Shown: piece after piece, positions 23,117 through 31,137 of the stretch
How the letters are laid out: each line of letters begins with the position of its first letter
Position numbering within the stretch: position 1 is the stretch's first letter
NCBI GenBank assembly: GCA_902388495.1
Contig: CABMPP010000034.1
Location: 1-46,113, forward strand
Source: an uncultured Bacteroides sp.
Lineage (GTDB): Bacteria; Bacteroidota; Bacteroidia; Bacteroidales; Bacteroidaceae
Length of the DNA stretch: 46,113 nucleotides
Direction of reading: 5' to 3'
Notes under the pieces: model-generated
The model's database searches: none
Seen by the model: only the letters and a program-made list of their open reading frames with translations
Told to the model about the DNA's origin: nothing
Made by a program: the position numbers and the translations under genes

Positions 23117-25651
23117 TTAATTCAAGTCTACGACGGTGATGCCCGAACCGCCGAATTGTATATGCTCGTCGGCATAGTGGCTTACCCCGGATACTGTCTC
23201 AAGATATTGCCGGATAAGTGTCCGCAGGATGCCTGTGCCCGTACCGTGGAGAATGCGCACTCGCGACATGCCCACCAGGATAGCGTCGTCAATAAAATAA
23301 GTTACAGCCTGCAGGGCTTCGTCGCCACGCATACCACGGACGTCGATGTCTTGCTTGAAGTGCAACTTCTTTTCGTACATACTGTCTTGCGTTTGGGTGC
23401 TGATATAGGTACTCTTGGTAGAAACATCCACCTGCTTGGGTTGTGCATTAGTGCGTTCCAGTCTGTCCAGTTTGACGGTGGTCTTGATGCTTCCAAAGGC
23501 AATCACGGCATTCTTGCCGTTTACTTCCATCACTTCGCCTACTGAGCTTTGCCCCTTTATCCTGACGGTGGAGCCGGGGACGATGGCTGCCAGACGCTCG
23601 GCTTCTTTCCGTGCCTGCTGTTCGGCCAGGGCCTGGGCAGACATACCGGTATCGGTACCTTTGTTGGCTTTCTTCTCTTTCTTCCGGTTCTGTTTCTCCT
23701 TCAGCTTTTCCATTTTGCGGGCTATCTTGTCTTCCTGCTCTTTGTTGGCAAGGGCCTCCATGGATTGGCGGAAGTCGGTCAGCTCCTGGCGTGCTTGGCG
23801 TGTCTTCTCTTTATCGGCCTGGGCTTCCTTGATGGTGCGGATGGTATTTTCGATGCGGGCATTGGCATCCTGCATCAGTTGCTCGGCATCTTCTTTGGCT
23901 TTTCGCAGAATCTCTTTGCGGGACTTCTGCAACTCTTCGATTTCGGTCTGATAGCGGGCGATGGTTTCCTCCATGTGCTTTTCACGCTGACGGATGGTCT
24001 GGCGCTTGCTTTCCCAGTAGCGTTTGTCGCGCACGATGTCTTGCAGATATTTGTCGGCATTGATATATTCGCTGCCTACAAGTTCCGATGCATCGGCTAT
24101 TACGTCTTCCGGCAAACCTATCTTGCGGGCAATCTCCACGGCGAATGAACTTCCGGGATTGCCTATCTGAAGCTGGAACAAGGCCTGCATCAAGTGGCGG
24201 TCGTACAGCATGGCGCCGTTTACCACTCCCTCATGGTCTTCGGCAAAGTGCTTCAGATTCTGATAGTGCGTGGTGATGACACCGAATGTTTTCCGCTCGT
24301 TGAAGCGCTTCAGCACGGCTTCGGCAATGGCACCGCCAATTTGTGGCTCCGTACCGCCGCCGAACTCGTCTATCAGGATGAGGCTGCGTTCGTTGCAATT
24401 CTTCATCATGTTTTTCATGTTCGTCAGGTGCGAGGAGTATGTACTCAGGTCGTCCTCAATGGACTGCTCGTCACCGATGTCGATGAATATGCTGCTGAAT
24501 ATTCCGGCGTGGCTGCGCTCGTGCATCGGGATGAGCAGGCCGCATTGCAGCATGTATTGCAGCAATCCTACCGTTTTCAGGCAGACGGACTTACCGCCGG
24601 CGTTGGGACCGGAGATGATCAAGATGCGTTGGCGCTCGTTCAACTCAATGTCCAGTGGCACTACTTTCTTGCCGTGCTTGGCAAGGGAGAGTTGCAGAAG
24701 CGGATGTACTGCCATCGTCCAGTCCAATATCTGCTTGTTCTCAAAAGCAGGTTTCAATCCGGATATCTGTTCGGCAAACAGGGCTTTAGCACGTATAAAG
24801 TCTATTTCGGCCAGGAATTCGTACGACAACAATATGTTGGGGATGGCTGGACGCAGTTGGTTGGAAAAGTCCGACAAGATGCGGATAATTTCCCGGCGTT
24901 CGTCTCCTTCCAGTTCGCGGATGCGGTTGTTGGCTTCTACTACCTCGGCAGGCTCGATGAAGACGGTCTTGCCGCTGGCGGACTCGTCGTGCACGATGCC
25001 TTTGATCTTTCGTTTCAGTGCGGGGGCAACGGGAATCACCAGTCGGCCGTCGCGCATGGTGGGCGTTACGTCTTTATCTACTACGCCTTCGGACTGGGCA
25101 CTGCGCAGGATGCTGTTCAGCGAGCGGGAGATGCTTCCCATCGTAGCGGCCAGTTCCCGGCGGATGCGTGCCAGTTCGTTGGAGGCATTATCTTTTATCT
25201 TCCCATAAGGGGAGAGGATGCTGTTTATTTTCGCAATGAGTTGCGGGAATACGGTGATGTCTCCTGCCAGTCTTTTCAGGCAAGGGTAGGGGGAGGCGCT
25301 TTCTTCATCGTCGTCGTTTCTTTGTAGGAAACGGACAATGTCGCGTATCGTCTCCAGCGAACGGCGCAGGTCGAATAGCTCCTGCTCGTCCAGGTACATG
25401 CCTTCTATCCGTATCCGTTTCAAGGACGGGCGTACATCAAAGAAATATTGTGCGGGGAAGCTGTCTTCCTCTTGGAGTATACGGAGAAACTCGCTGACCT
25501 GGTCCAAGCGTTCTTCCACTTCGCCGTAGCGGTCGGAGAAAGCCATGTCCGTCACTCGTTCTTCGCCCAGTGTGCTGAGGCACTTTTCTTTCAGCAACTG
25601 GCGTATCTGGTCGAAACCTATCTTCTGTTCAAAGTTCTGTGGATATATCAT
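23117..25651 (-). CDS. mutS2: MutS2-family ATPase/endonuclease
   Basis: This 844-residue MutS-like protein lacks the mismatch-recognition domain. Visible parts: coiled clamp/lever region (residues about 100-330), ATPase with Walker A GPNAGGKSVCLKTVGLL, IDEFGGGTEP and TTHYQNLKHFA, a long coiled coil (about 520-660), a KOW-like strand region (GSTVRIKGQSSVGEV) and a C-terminal Smr nuclease domain (DVRGMRGDEAL, ILHGTGTGILR). Roles described for the family are suppression of recombination and rescue of stalled ribosomes. The ATG lies within a few bases of the predicted transcription start. Confidence 0.95.
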   Translation of the reverse strand: MIYPQNFEQKIGFDQIRQLLKEKCLSTLGEERVTDMAFSDRYGEVEERLDQVSEFLRILQEEDSFPAQYFFDVRPSLKRIRIEGMYLDEQELFDLRRSLETIRDIVRFLQRNDDDEESASPYPCLKRLAGDITVFPQLIAKINSILSPYGKIKDNASNELARIRRELAATMGSISRSLNSILRSAQSEGVVDKDVTPTMRDGRLVIPVAPALKRKIKGIVHDESASGKTVFIEPAEVVEANNRIRELEGDERREIIRILSDFSNQLRPAIPNILLSYEFLAEIDFIRAKALFAEQISGLKPAFENKQILDWTMAVHPLLQLSLAKHGKKVVPLDIELNERQRILIISGPNAGGKSVCLKTVGLLQYMLQCGLLIPMHERSHAGIFSSIFIDIGDEQSIEDDLSTYSSHLTNMKNMMKNCNERSLILIDEFGGGTEPQIGGAIAEAVLKRFNERKTFGVITTHYQNLKHFAEDHEGVVNGAMLYDRHLMQALFQLQIGNPGSSFAVEIARKIGLPEDVIADASELVGSEYINADKYLQDIVRDKRYWESKRQTIRQREKHMEETIARYQTEIEELQKSRKEILRKAKEDAEQLMQDANARIENTIRTIKEAQADKEKTRQARQELTDFRQSMEALANKEQEDKIARKMEKLKEKQNRKKEKKANKGTDTGMSAQALAEQQARKEAERLAAIVPGSTVRIKGQSSVGEVMEVNGKNAVIAFGSIKTTVKLDRLERTNAQPKQVDVSTKSTYISTQTQDSMYEKKLHFKQDIDVRGMRGDEALQAVTYFIDDAILVGMSRVRILHGTGTGILRTLIRQYLETVSGVSHYADEHIQFGGSGITVVDLN

Positions 25652-25656
25652 GGGCG

Positions 25657-25664
25657 CAAAAGTA
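25657..25664 (-). promoter_or_regulatory. -7 element of mutS2, almost touching the start codon
   Basis: On the minus strand TACTTTTG ends 6 bases before the ATG at 25651, so transcription would begin at or next to the start codon and the mRNA could be leaderless. No clear TTG is seen at the -33 distance. Confidence 0.5.
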
Positions 25665-25694
25665 CGATTAATTCATGAAAAAAGAGAAAGGAAG

Positions 25695-25725
25695 TTTGCA
25701 GAATTAAAAATGATTTGTACCTTTG
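25695..25725 (+). promoter_or_regulatory. Promoter of tRNA-Ser
   Basis: TTTG at 25695-25698 and TACCTTTG at 25718-25725 are 19 bases apart, a full match to the Bacteroides consensus. It stands about 42 bases upstream of the tRNA and back to back with the mutS2 promoter. Confidence 0.8.
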
Positions 25726-25766
25726 CACCGCTTTCAACGGAAAGCACTTCTTGAAAGAGGAGTTTT

Positions 25767-25851
25767 GGAGAGGTGGCAGAGTGATCGATTGCGGCGGTCT
25801 TGAAAACCGTTGAACTGAAAGGTTCCGGGGGTTTGAATCCCTCCCTCTCCG
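25767..25851 (+). tRNA. tRNA-Ser (anticodon UGA)
   Basis: Acceptor arms GGAGAGG (25767-25773) and CCTCTCC (25844-25850) pair fully, with discriminator G at 25851. The anticodon arm GCGGT-CTTGAAA-ACCGT places TGA at 25801-25803. A long variable arm makes it a class II tRNA, as expected for serine. CCA is not encoded. A terminator follows. No integrase or attachment-site repeat is visible at its 3' end. Confidence 0.95.
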
Positions 25852-25887
25852 CAATAAGCGTTGAAAATCAACGGTTTATAAAGAAAA

Positions 25888-25930
25888 AAGTCCGGCTTTA
25901 CATCAACAAGATGTAGAGCCGGGCTTTTTT
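25888..25930. terminator. Bidirectional terminator between tRNA-Ser and the minus-strand HU-like gene
   Basis: The arms AAGTCCGGCT and AGCCGGGCTT with TACATC/GATGTA form a long near-perfect stem around AACAA, flanked by an A run and a T run. It serves the tRNA on plus and the HU-like gene ending at 25957 on minus. Confidence 0.85.
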
Positions 25931-25956
25931 CTATGCTCCGATGTGCTGTCTACTTT

Positions 25957-26355
25957 CTATAGTTCGTCCACATCCACCCATTCCATCTGTGGGTCTACGA
26001 GTGTTCGCTCCGTCACTTGTCCGCGTTGCCCACGGCTATACTCGGGGATGAAGCGCACCTGCACGGACGTTATCTGTCCCGGATTTACCTCTTCGGGCGT
26101 ATCCACTCCCCGCCCGTTGGCCTGGCATGTGCAGTAGAACGTGCCCACACCCATCAGCCGTACCGACCGTCCTGCACTCATCATGCCCGCCAGTACGTCA
26201 CCCAGATTTGCCAATACGGCATACGTGTCTCCCCGGCTCACGGTGGAGATGAGCGACAGTCGAGCAGCAACGTCGTCCGTCGTGTAGGGCCGCCCTTTGG
26301 TGACGGCTCTGGGATACCATTTTCCTTTTTGTTTCTGTTTTTTGTAAAATGCCAT
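25957..26355 (-). CDS. HU-like DNA-binding protein, short form
   Basis: This 132-residue HU-like family member has a basic start (MAFYKKQKQKGKWYPR), the helical part (TTDDVAARLSLISTVSRGDTYAVLANLGDVLAGMMSAGRSVRL), then the arm region MGVGTFYCTCQANG and an acidic end (EWVDVDEL). A Shine-Dalgarno AGGAGG precedes the start. The leader of about 190 bases carries two sets of short tandem repeats, unlike the gene at 16512. A nucleoid or regulatory role is expected for the family. Confidence 0.88.
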   Translation of the reverse strand: MAFYKKQKQKGKWYPRAVTKGRPYTTDDVAARLSLISTVSRGDTYAVLANLGDVLAGMMSAGRSVRLMGVGTFYCTCQANGRGVDTPEEVNPGQITSVQVRFIPEYSRGQRGQVTERTLVDPQMEWVDVDEL

Positions 26356-26388
26356 TTGTTTTTTCCTCCTTTCTTAATCGGTGAGCCC

Positions 26389-26444
26389 GGCCGATGCCGT
26401 GACTGAACTGGCCTGATGCCGTAGCTGTGTCAGGCCGATGCCGT
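26389..26444 (-). repeat. Three tandem GGCC(T)GATGCCGT units in the HU-like leader
   Basis: GGCCGATGCCGT at 26389, GGCCTGATGCCGT at 26410 and GGCCGATGCCGT at 26433 recur every 21-23 bases, with related spacers (GACTGAACT, AGCTGTGTCA). They lie between the Shine-Dalgarno and the second repeat set. Confidence 0.7.
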
Positions 26445-26454
26445 TACTCATACT

Positions 26455-26541
26455 ACAATCATGTATAATGATTGTATCAATCATCCCACATGATTATGGC
26501 AATCATCCTACATGATTGTACTAATCATCCTGTATGATTGT
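26455..26541 (-). repeat. Four tandem small palindromes (AATCAT-N5-ATGATT) in the HU-like leader
   Basis: Four units at 26455, 26477, 26500 and 26522 each have arms AATCAT and ATGATT around about five bases, spaced about 22 bases. As RNA they would be four consecutive hairpins just after the predicted transcription start; as DNA they would be two helical turns apart, fitting an operator array. On the coding strand three loops contain GGA preceded by a purine. Confidence 0.75.
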
Positions 26542-26552
26542 CATCTTTGTCG

Positions 26553-26582
26553 CAAAGGTAGTGTAATTAAGTCGTATACCAA
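26553..26582 (-). promoter_or_regulatory. Promoter of the short HU-like gene
   Basis: Minus-strand TTG within 26579-26582 and TACCTTTG at 26553-26560 are 19 bases apart. The start point would fall near 26545, right at the edge of the palindrome array. Confidence 0.75.
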
Positions 26583-26595
26583 GCATGGCTGAGTC

Positions 26596-26887
26596 TATTT
26601 CTATTCGTCCCACTCCATCACCACATCCTTCGATGTAAACGAGTAGGCGCCGAAGCAGCCCAATGCCCCTCCCTTGATATTGCTGACCGGGTTTGCCATG
26701 GCGCTCCCCACGTCGTACAAAGTTTCAAAGAAGCGATACGCGTCTTTGTCCAGACATTGCATCTCCACCGTCACCACGTCGCCTTGCTTTACGTGGTCAT
26801 CATCCCTTCCGCTATTCTCGTAATTGATAAACAAGGGCAGGCGAATGACAATGCCGTCCATGTTCTCGGTGGAAAGCACCTTGTCTT
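26596..26887 (-). pseudogene. Duplicated 3' end of the DUF4249 gene (292-bp direct repeat, copy 1)
   Basis: This segment matches 27717-28008 with about six substitutions. It encodes the last 93 or so residues of the DUF4249 lipoprotein (from LSTENMDGIVIRL to the stop) but no start, signal peptide or promoter. The frame remains open, so the duplication is recent. It begins 14 bases beyond the promoter of the HU-like gene. Confidence 0.9.
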
Positions 26888-27026
26888 GTGGATCTTGAAC
26901 GGAATGAAAAAGGGGATATGGCTCCTGATGCAGGTGAATATGACATATGCAATATGTGCCTCATTATTGATGACAATGTAATTAAGATTTTTATATTTGA
27001 GAATGGTAATTAGTTTTATTTTGTTA

Positions 27027-27034
27027 TTTTTGTG
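27027..27034 (+). promoter_or_regulatory. Possible -7 element of the skp/OmpH-like gene
   Basis: TATTTTTG matches TAnnTTTG, 84 bases before the ATG; another candidate TATATTTG lies at 26992-26999. The -33 boxes are not well placed for either. The gap 26888-27117 holds no other recognisable feature. Confidence 0.4.
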
Positions 27035-27117
27035 CGAGTCTATGAAATTATGTTTTAGCTAATTGAGGGTAGAAGAAGATAAACAGATAAATAATAGAAT
27101 AAACAAAACAAAGAATT

Positions 27118-27633
27118 ATGAAGAATACAATTAAATTGATTGCAGTTATAGCATTTGCATTGGCTGCAATGAGTGTTTCAGCTCAACAGGTGAGATTGGG
27201 ACATATAGACCTTCAGGAATTAATTCAGTCCATGCCCGAGACGGTTGCTGCAAAGAAGACTTTGGAATATAAGCAGGCGGAAGTAGATAAGGAATCGAAA
27301 AATTTGCAAGAGCAATATAAAAAGAGGATGAATGATTATTCCAAGAATTTATACAAAATGTCTGATGTCATCCGGACCGCAAAAACTCAGGAATTGGAGG
27401 AGTTTAAGGAAAGAATTCAGCGTTTTGAGGAGATTGCTGCGAATGATCTGAAAAAAACTCAGGATGATTTGTTTAAACCGATTATGTCTAAAGCTATGGA
27501 TGCAATCAAGGCAGTGGGAAAAGAGGAAGGTTTTACTTATATATATAATATGAAGCCGGAGTTTATTCTTTTTGATGCTGACAATGCAGAAAATGTGATG
27601 CTATTGGTAAAGAAGAAACTGGGGTTGAAATAA
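27118..27633 (+). CDS. OmpH/Skp-family periplasmic chaperone
   Basis: This 171-residue protein has a signal peptide ending SAQ, then VRLGHIDLQELIQSMPE, a long coiled-coil middle (residues about 45-130) and the FTYIYNMKPEFILFDADNAE return, the usual OmpH/Skp layout. Skp holds unfolded outer-membrane proteins. Here it is a lone copy, not in the bamA/lpx locus where the main genes lie, and is A+T-rich. It sits inside a 1.1-kb segment bracketed by copies of the DUF4249 3' end, which points to late arrival. Confidence 0.9.
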   Translation: MKNTIKLIAVIAFALAAMSVSAQQVRLGHIDLQELIQSMPETVAAKKTLEYKQAEVDKESKNLQEQYKKRMNDYSKNLYKMSDVIRTAKTQELEEFKERIQRFEEIAANDLKKTQDDLFKPIMSKAMDAIKAVGKEEGFTYIYNMKPEFILFDADNAENVMLLVKKKLGLK

Positions 27634-27716
27634 TTTCTATAAAGCATAGGATAGGAAGGGGGGGGGCTCTCCCTGCGGAGTACTCCCCCTATTAAACAGA
27701 AAATGCTTATTGGCTA

Positions 27717-28008
27717 TATTTCTATTCGTCCCACTCCATCACCACATCCTTCGATGTAAACGAGTAGGCGCCGAAGCAGCCCAATGCCCCTCCCTTGATA
27801 TTGCTGACCGGGTTTGCCATGGCGCTCCCCACGTCGTACAAAGTTTCAAAGAAGCGGTACACGTCTTTGTCCAGACATTGCATCTCCACCGTCACCACGT
27901 CGCCTTGCTTTACGGGGTCATCATCCCTTCCGCTATTCTCGTAATTGATAAACAAGGGTAGGCGAATGACGATACCGTCCATGTTCTCGGTGGAAAGCAC
28001 CTTGTCTT
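27717..28008 (-). repeat. 292-bp direct repeat, copy 2 (within the intact DUF4249 gene)
   Basis: This copy is the end of the intact gene and includes 5 bases past its stop. It is offset from copy 1 by 1121 bases. The pair flanks 829 bases that contain the skp-like gene and a run of nine G (27658-27666). Confidence 0.9.
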
Positions 28009-28543
28009 CCAGCCGGTCTTGCAGCAACGGTTGCTTGCCGTTGATGCGCAATACATAGCGGTAGTACTGGTTCTCTTCGCCTGCCGGGTCTACGAAATGA
28101 ATTTGCGGGTCGGGAATATCCTTTACCGGGAGTTTCCAAAGCGTCAGCGAGTCTATTTCCACCCGGGGCGGCATGTAGGTGGTGGCGGTATATTCAAGCC
28201 CCCCGTAGGTCACCGACAGATGGTATGTATGGCGCTCCGTGCCCTGAATGGAAGCGGCCACATACCTTCCGTCCTGGTTGGGGAAGAGCGTTTCCCGGTT
28301 TCCTGCATCATCGTCCGAAATCACTACCACTGCATCCGTCACGGGCGGATAATCGTTGGGCGCGTCAAAGTCTTTGGTTTTTGTAATCAGCACTTCGGCA
28401 GGCTCGCCCATGCGGACGGTGCCCTCGATAACCAGTTCCGGTTCCACTGAATGCAAATCCACGTCGATAATGTCTTCGCACGAAGCGAAGGAGGCGGCCA
28501 ACACGAAGGCCGACGTTAGCGTAAGTATAGTTTGTTTATTCAT
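27722..28543 (-). CDS. DUF4249 domain outer-membrane lipoprotein
   Basis: This 273-residue lipoprotein has a signal peptide with lipobox SFASC, followed by EDIIDVDLHSVEPELVIEG, the usual opening of DUF4249. It lies 6 bases after the stop of a TonB-dependent receptor on the same strand. Such pairs are frequent in Bacteroidetes; the lipoprotein is presumed to act on the cell surface with the receptor in uptake of an unknown compound. Its last third is duplicated at 26596-26887. Confidence 0.9.
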   Translation of the reverse strand: MNKQTILTLTSAFVLAASFASCEDIIDVDLHSVEPELVIEGTVRMGEPAEVLITKTKDFDAPNDYPPVTDAVVVISDDDAGNRETLFPNQDGRYVAASIQGTERHTYHLSVTYGGLEYTATTYMPPRVEIDSLTLWKLPVKDIPDPQIHFVDPAGEENQYYRYVLRINGKQPLLQDRLEDKVLSTENMDGIVIRLPLFINYENSGRDDDPVKQGDVVTVEMQCLDKDVYRFFETLYDVGSAMANPVSNIKGGALGCFGAYSFTSKDVVMEWDE

Positions 28544-28549
28544 ACAGCA

Positions 28550-30868
28550 TTAAAATTTGAAGTTCCAGGATATGGAGGGCACATAGGTGAATAGCGAATA
28601 ACGATAGGCGGAAGTCTTGCTCGGGTCGTCTTCGTTCGTCTTGAACTGAATCATGTAGGCATTACGCCTTCCGTATGCATTGTAGAGGCTGAAGGCAAGC
28701 TCGGACTCAAACTTCCGGGTCTTCTTCAGCAGGCAGGTGGCGCCCAGGTCCAGACGGTGGTAGGCCGGTGCCCGATAGCCGTTCCTTTCGGCATAATACA
28801 TCACGTCTTTGCCGTCAATCTGGTATTTCCCGCTGGGGTAGCTGATGGCATTTCCCGTGTAGTAGACCCATGCGGCAGAGAGCGTCCATTTCCGGCTGAG
28901 TTCGTAGATGCCAACCAGGGAGATGTCGTGCGTCCGGTCTTGATAGGCGTTGTACCACTGGTTGTGGTTGATGCCGTCTATCTTCTTCTCCGATTTTGCC
29001 AGTGTATAGCTTGCCCAACCGTTGAAACGTCCCACTCGCTTTTTGAACATGAACTCAATGCCATAGGCGCGTCCCTTGCCTGTGCGTATTTCGGTATCGA
29101 TTACGTCGTAACCTTGAAACTCGGCATGGTCTTTAAAGTCTATCTGGTTGCGCATATCCTTATAATATGCTTCTACGCTGAATTCATAAGTATTGTCCTT
29201 GAAATTGCGGAAGTAACCTATGGTGAACTGATCGGCCACTTGGGGCTTGATGTTATTGGAACTCGAAGTCCAGCGGTCGAACGGAGACCCCATATTGACG
29301 TAGGTGAGCAGATGCATATTCTGTACGGTGCGGGCATAGGATGCTTTGACGGACGAAGCATCATTCAGCCGGTAGACTGCGGACAAACGGGGCTCGAGGT
29401 TGACGTAGGTCTTTACGAACTTGCCTGCGCCGTACCATAGGCTGTCTACTACTTCTTTGTTTTCATCTAGCTCGTAATATTCTCCTTTGCCCAGTGCTGA
29501 GAAGATAGACAGGCGCAAGCCGTAGAGTATCTCGAGGTGCTGCCCCAGTTTCAGTTGGTTGGAGATGTACAGACCATTTTCCCATGAATATCGGTGATGC
29601 AGGTTGAGGGTGTTCTTTACATCAGACTCCGTCTGATAGTCGCCCGGGGCCAGATCGTGGTAAGTAGATTGGAATCCCATACGCCAGGTACTGTTGCTAC
29701 TGGGCTGGTATCTGAATTCCTGCCGGATGCCGTAATCGTCTATTTTTGCATCGCCTTTCATATCCATGCCCATATCCATTTCGGCCGAATAGGAATACCG
29801 GCTGTATTGCAATGAAGTCATAGAAAACCATCGGGGACTCATGAGGCGGCTCCATTTGGCATTCAGGAATGCATTTCCCCATCCCATACTTGCTACGTCT
29901 TTCATCACCATCTTATCGCGTCCCAGATAACCGGATACCGAGATTTGATCCCGTTGCGAGAGGGCAAAGTAGAGTTTCATGTTCAAGTCGTAGAAATAAA
30001 GGTAGGCATTCTGGGCTTCCTCAATTCCCGACAAGCGAGCTATGGCATCGGCATACGTGCGCCTGGCACCCAGCAGGAAGGAGGATTTGCCTTTCTGTAT
30101 AGGGCCTTCCACGTTTACTTTCGATGAAATCAGCCCGATGCCGCCCGATACGCCATAGTCTTGCATATCTCCGTTGCGTTGCTGCACGTCGAGTATGGCA
30201 GAGAGGCGCTCGCCGTATTGGGCGGGGATGGGACCTTTGTAGAGGGCCACGTCACGCAGCACGTCCGAGTTGAAGGTGGAGAAGAAGCCCATCAGGTGAG
30301 AGGCGTTGTAGACGGAGACATTGTCGAGCATCACCAGGTTTTGGTCAGCCGTACCGCCACGGACAAAGAATCCGCTGTTTCCCTCACCGGCACTCTTTAC
30401 GCCGGGCATCAGCTCCAGTGACTTGATGATGTCGCGCTCGCCCATCAACACAGGGAGCTTGTTCAGTTGCTGCACTTCCATTTGCGTCACTCCGGTTTGA
30501 GCGCTGGAGACATTGGCATCCTTCCGTTTGGAGGTGATTACTACTTCATCCAGTTGCATGGATGCCTGGTTTATGGTTACATCTTTTTTTATGTTGCCCG
30601 AAAGAGAGACCTTCACTTCCCGGGGATCATAGCCCATATAGTTGAAAAGCAGGACGTGATCTCCTTTGGGAAGGGTCAACGAATAATTTCCCTTGGTGTC
30701 TGTCAAGGTTCCATAGGAGGGTTGAGCCTTGAGGTGGATAGATACTCCTATCAAAGCTTCTCCTGTCTTGCCGTCGGAAACCTTGCCGGTCACCGTGTAC
30801 CTTTGGGCAGAGAGTAAAAGGGGAAAGAAGCATAATAGTAGAATAGTAAATGCCAGTTTTAGTTTCAT
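28550..30868 (-). CDS. TonB-dependent outer-membrane receptor with carboxypeptidase-like N-terminal domain
   Basis: This 772-residue receptor has signal peptide (ending LLLSAQ), a carboxypeptidase-like regulatory domain (residues about 22-105: VTGKVSDGKTGEALIGVS, YMGYDPREVKV), a plug (about 115-230: GERDIIKSLELMPGVKS, FFVRGGTADQNLVMLDN) and a 22-strand barrel ending in Phe (SISWNFKF). No SusD partner is present; the DUF4249 gene follows. The substrate is unknown. Confidence 0.93.
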   Translation of the reverse strand: MKLKLAFTILLLCFFPLLLSAQRYTVTGKVSDGKTGEALIGVSIHLKAQPSYGTLTDTKGNYSLTLPKGDHVLLFNYMGYDPREVKVSLSGNIKKDVTINQASMQLDEVVITSKRKDANVSSAQTGVTQMEVQQLNKLPVLMGERDIIKSLELMPGVKSAGEGNSGFFVRGGTADQNLVMLDNVSVYNASHLMGFFSTFNSDVLRDVALYKGPIPAQYGERLSAILDVQQRNGDMQDYGVSGGIGLISSKVNVEGPIQKGKSSFLLGARRTYADAIARLSGIEEAQNAYLYFYDLNMKLYFALSQRDQISVSGYLGRDKMVMKDVASMGWGNAFLNAKWSRLMSPRWFSMTSLQYSRYSYSAEMDMGMDMKGDAKIDDYGIRQEFRYQPSSNSTWRMGFQSTYHDLAPGDYQTESDVKNTLNLHHRYSWENGLYISNQLKLGQHLEILYGLRLSIFSALGKGEYYELDENKEVVDSLWYGAGKFVKTYVNLEPRLSAVYRLNDASSVKASYARTVQNMHLLTYVNMGSPFDRWTSSSNNIKPQVADQFTIGYFRNFKDNTYEFSVEAYYKDMRNQIDFKDHAEFQGYDVIDTEIRTGKGRAYGIEFMFKKRVGRFNGWASYTLAKSEKKIDGINHNQWYNAYQDRTHDISLVGIYELSRKWTLSAAWVYYTGNAISYPSGKYQIDGKDVMYYAERNGYRAPAYHRLDLGATCLLKKTRKFESELAFSLYNAYGRRNAYMIQFKTNEDDPSKTSAYRYSLFTYVPSISWNFKF

Positions 30869-31008
30869 TATGAATCTCGTAAATCATTTAATTAAATTCG
30901 GAAAACACTTTTATCAGGCTGCAAATATCTACAATTATTTGATATAATAAGGTATAAAAGAAAGAATTCATCTGTTCGTAACCTATATTACTCATCGGGC
31001 TGGAGAAT

Positions 31009-31054
31009 ATAGAATAGTCTTAAATCGCCATTCATTTCTTTATGACTATTCTAT
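31009..31054. promoter_or_regulatory. 11-bp inverted repeat upstream of the lipid-pathway operon
   Basis: ATAGAATAGTC (31009-31019) and GACTATTCTAT (31044-31054) are perfect inverse copies separated by 24 bases, about 85 bases upstream of the ATG at 31138 in the divergent gap between the TonB receptor and the operon. It could be an operator pair or an attenuator hairpin (TTTTTC follows). No standard -7 element is recognised in 30869-31137. Confidence 0.5.
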
Positions 31055-31137
31055 TTTTCTCCATTAATAATCCATTAGTCGCATCTTCATTTCACTCATT
31101 TGCTGTTAGAATAAGTTTTCATAATTTTGTTCCCAGT

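Noticed and set aside
24194..25327. Long plus-strand open frame of 377 codons opposite mutS2
   Set aside because: It is a shadow of the high-GC third-position use of mutS2; the translation has no family features and mutS2 is unambiguous.
25767..25851. tRNA-Ser as an integration site of a mobile element
   Set aside because: No integrase, no direct repeat of the tRNA 3' end and ordinary genes on both sides within the window.
26455..26541. Regular repeats suggesting a CRISPR array
   Set aside because: Units are only about 22 bases with no unique spacers and no cas genes; they are contiguous small palindromes in a gene leader.
26455..26541. Hairpin loops with GGA resembling CsrA/RsmA binding sites
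   Set aside because: Bacteroides is not known to encode CsrA, and the match is only partial, so I do not propose that mechanism.
27658..27666. Run of nine G as a phase-variation tract
   Set aside because: It lies between genes after the skp-like stop, not in a coding region or between promoter boxes.
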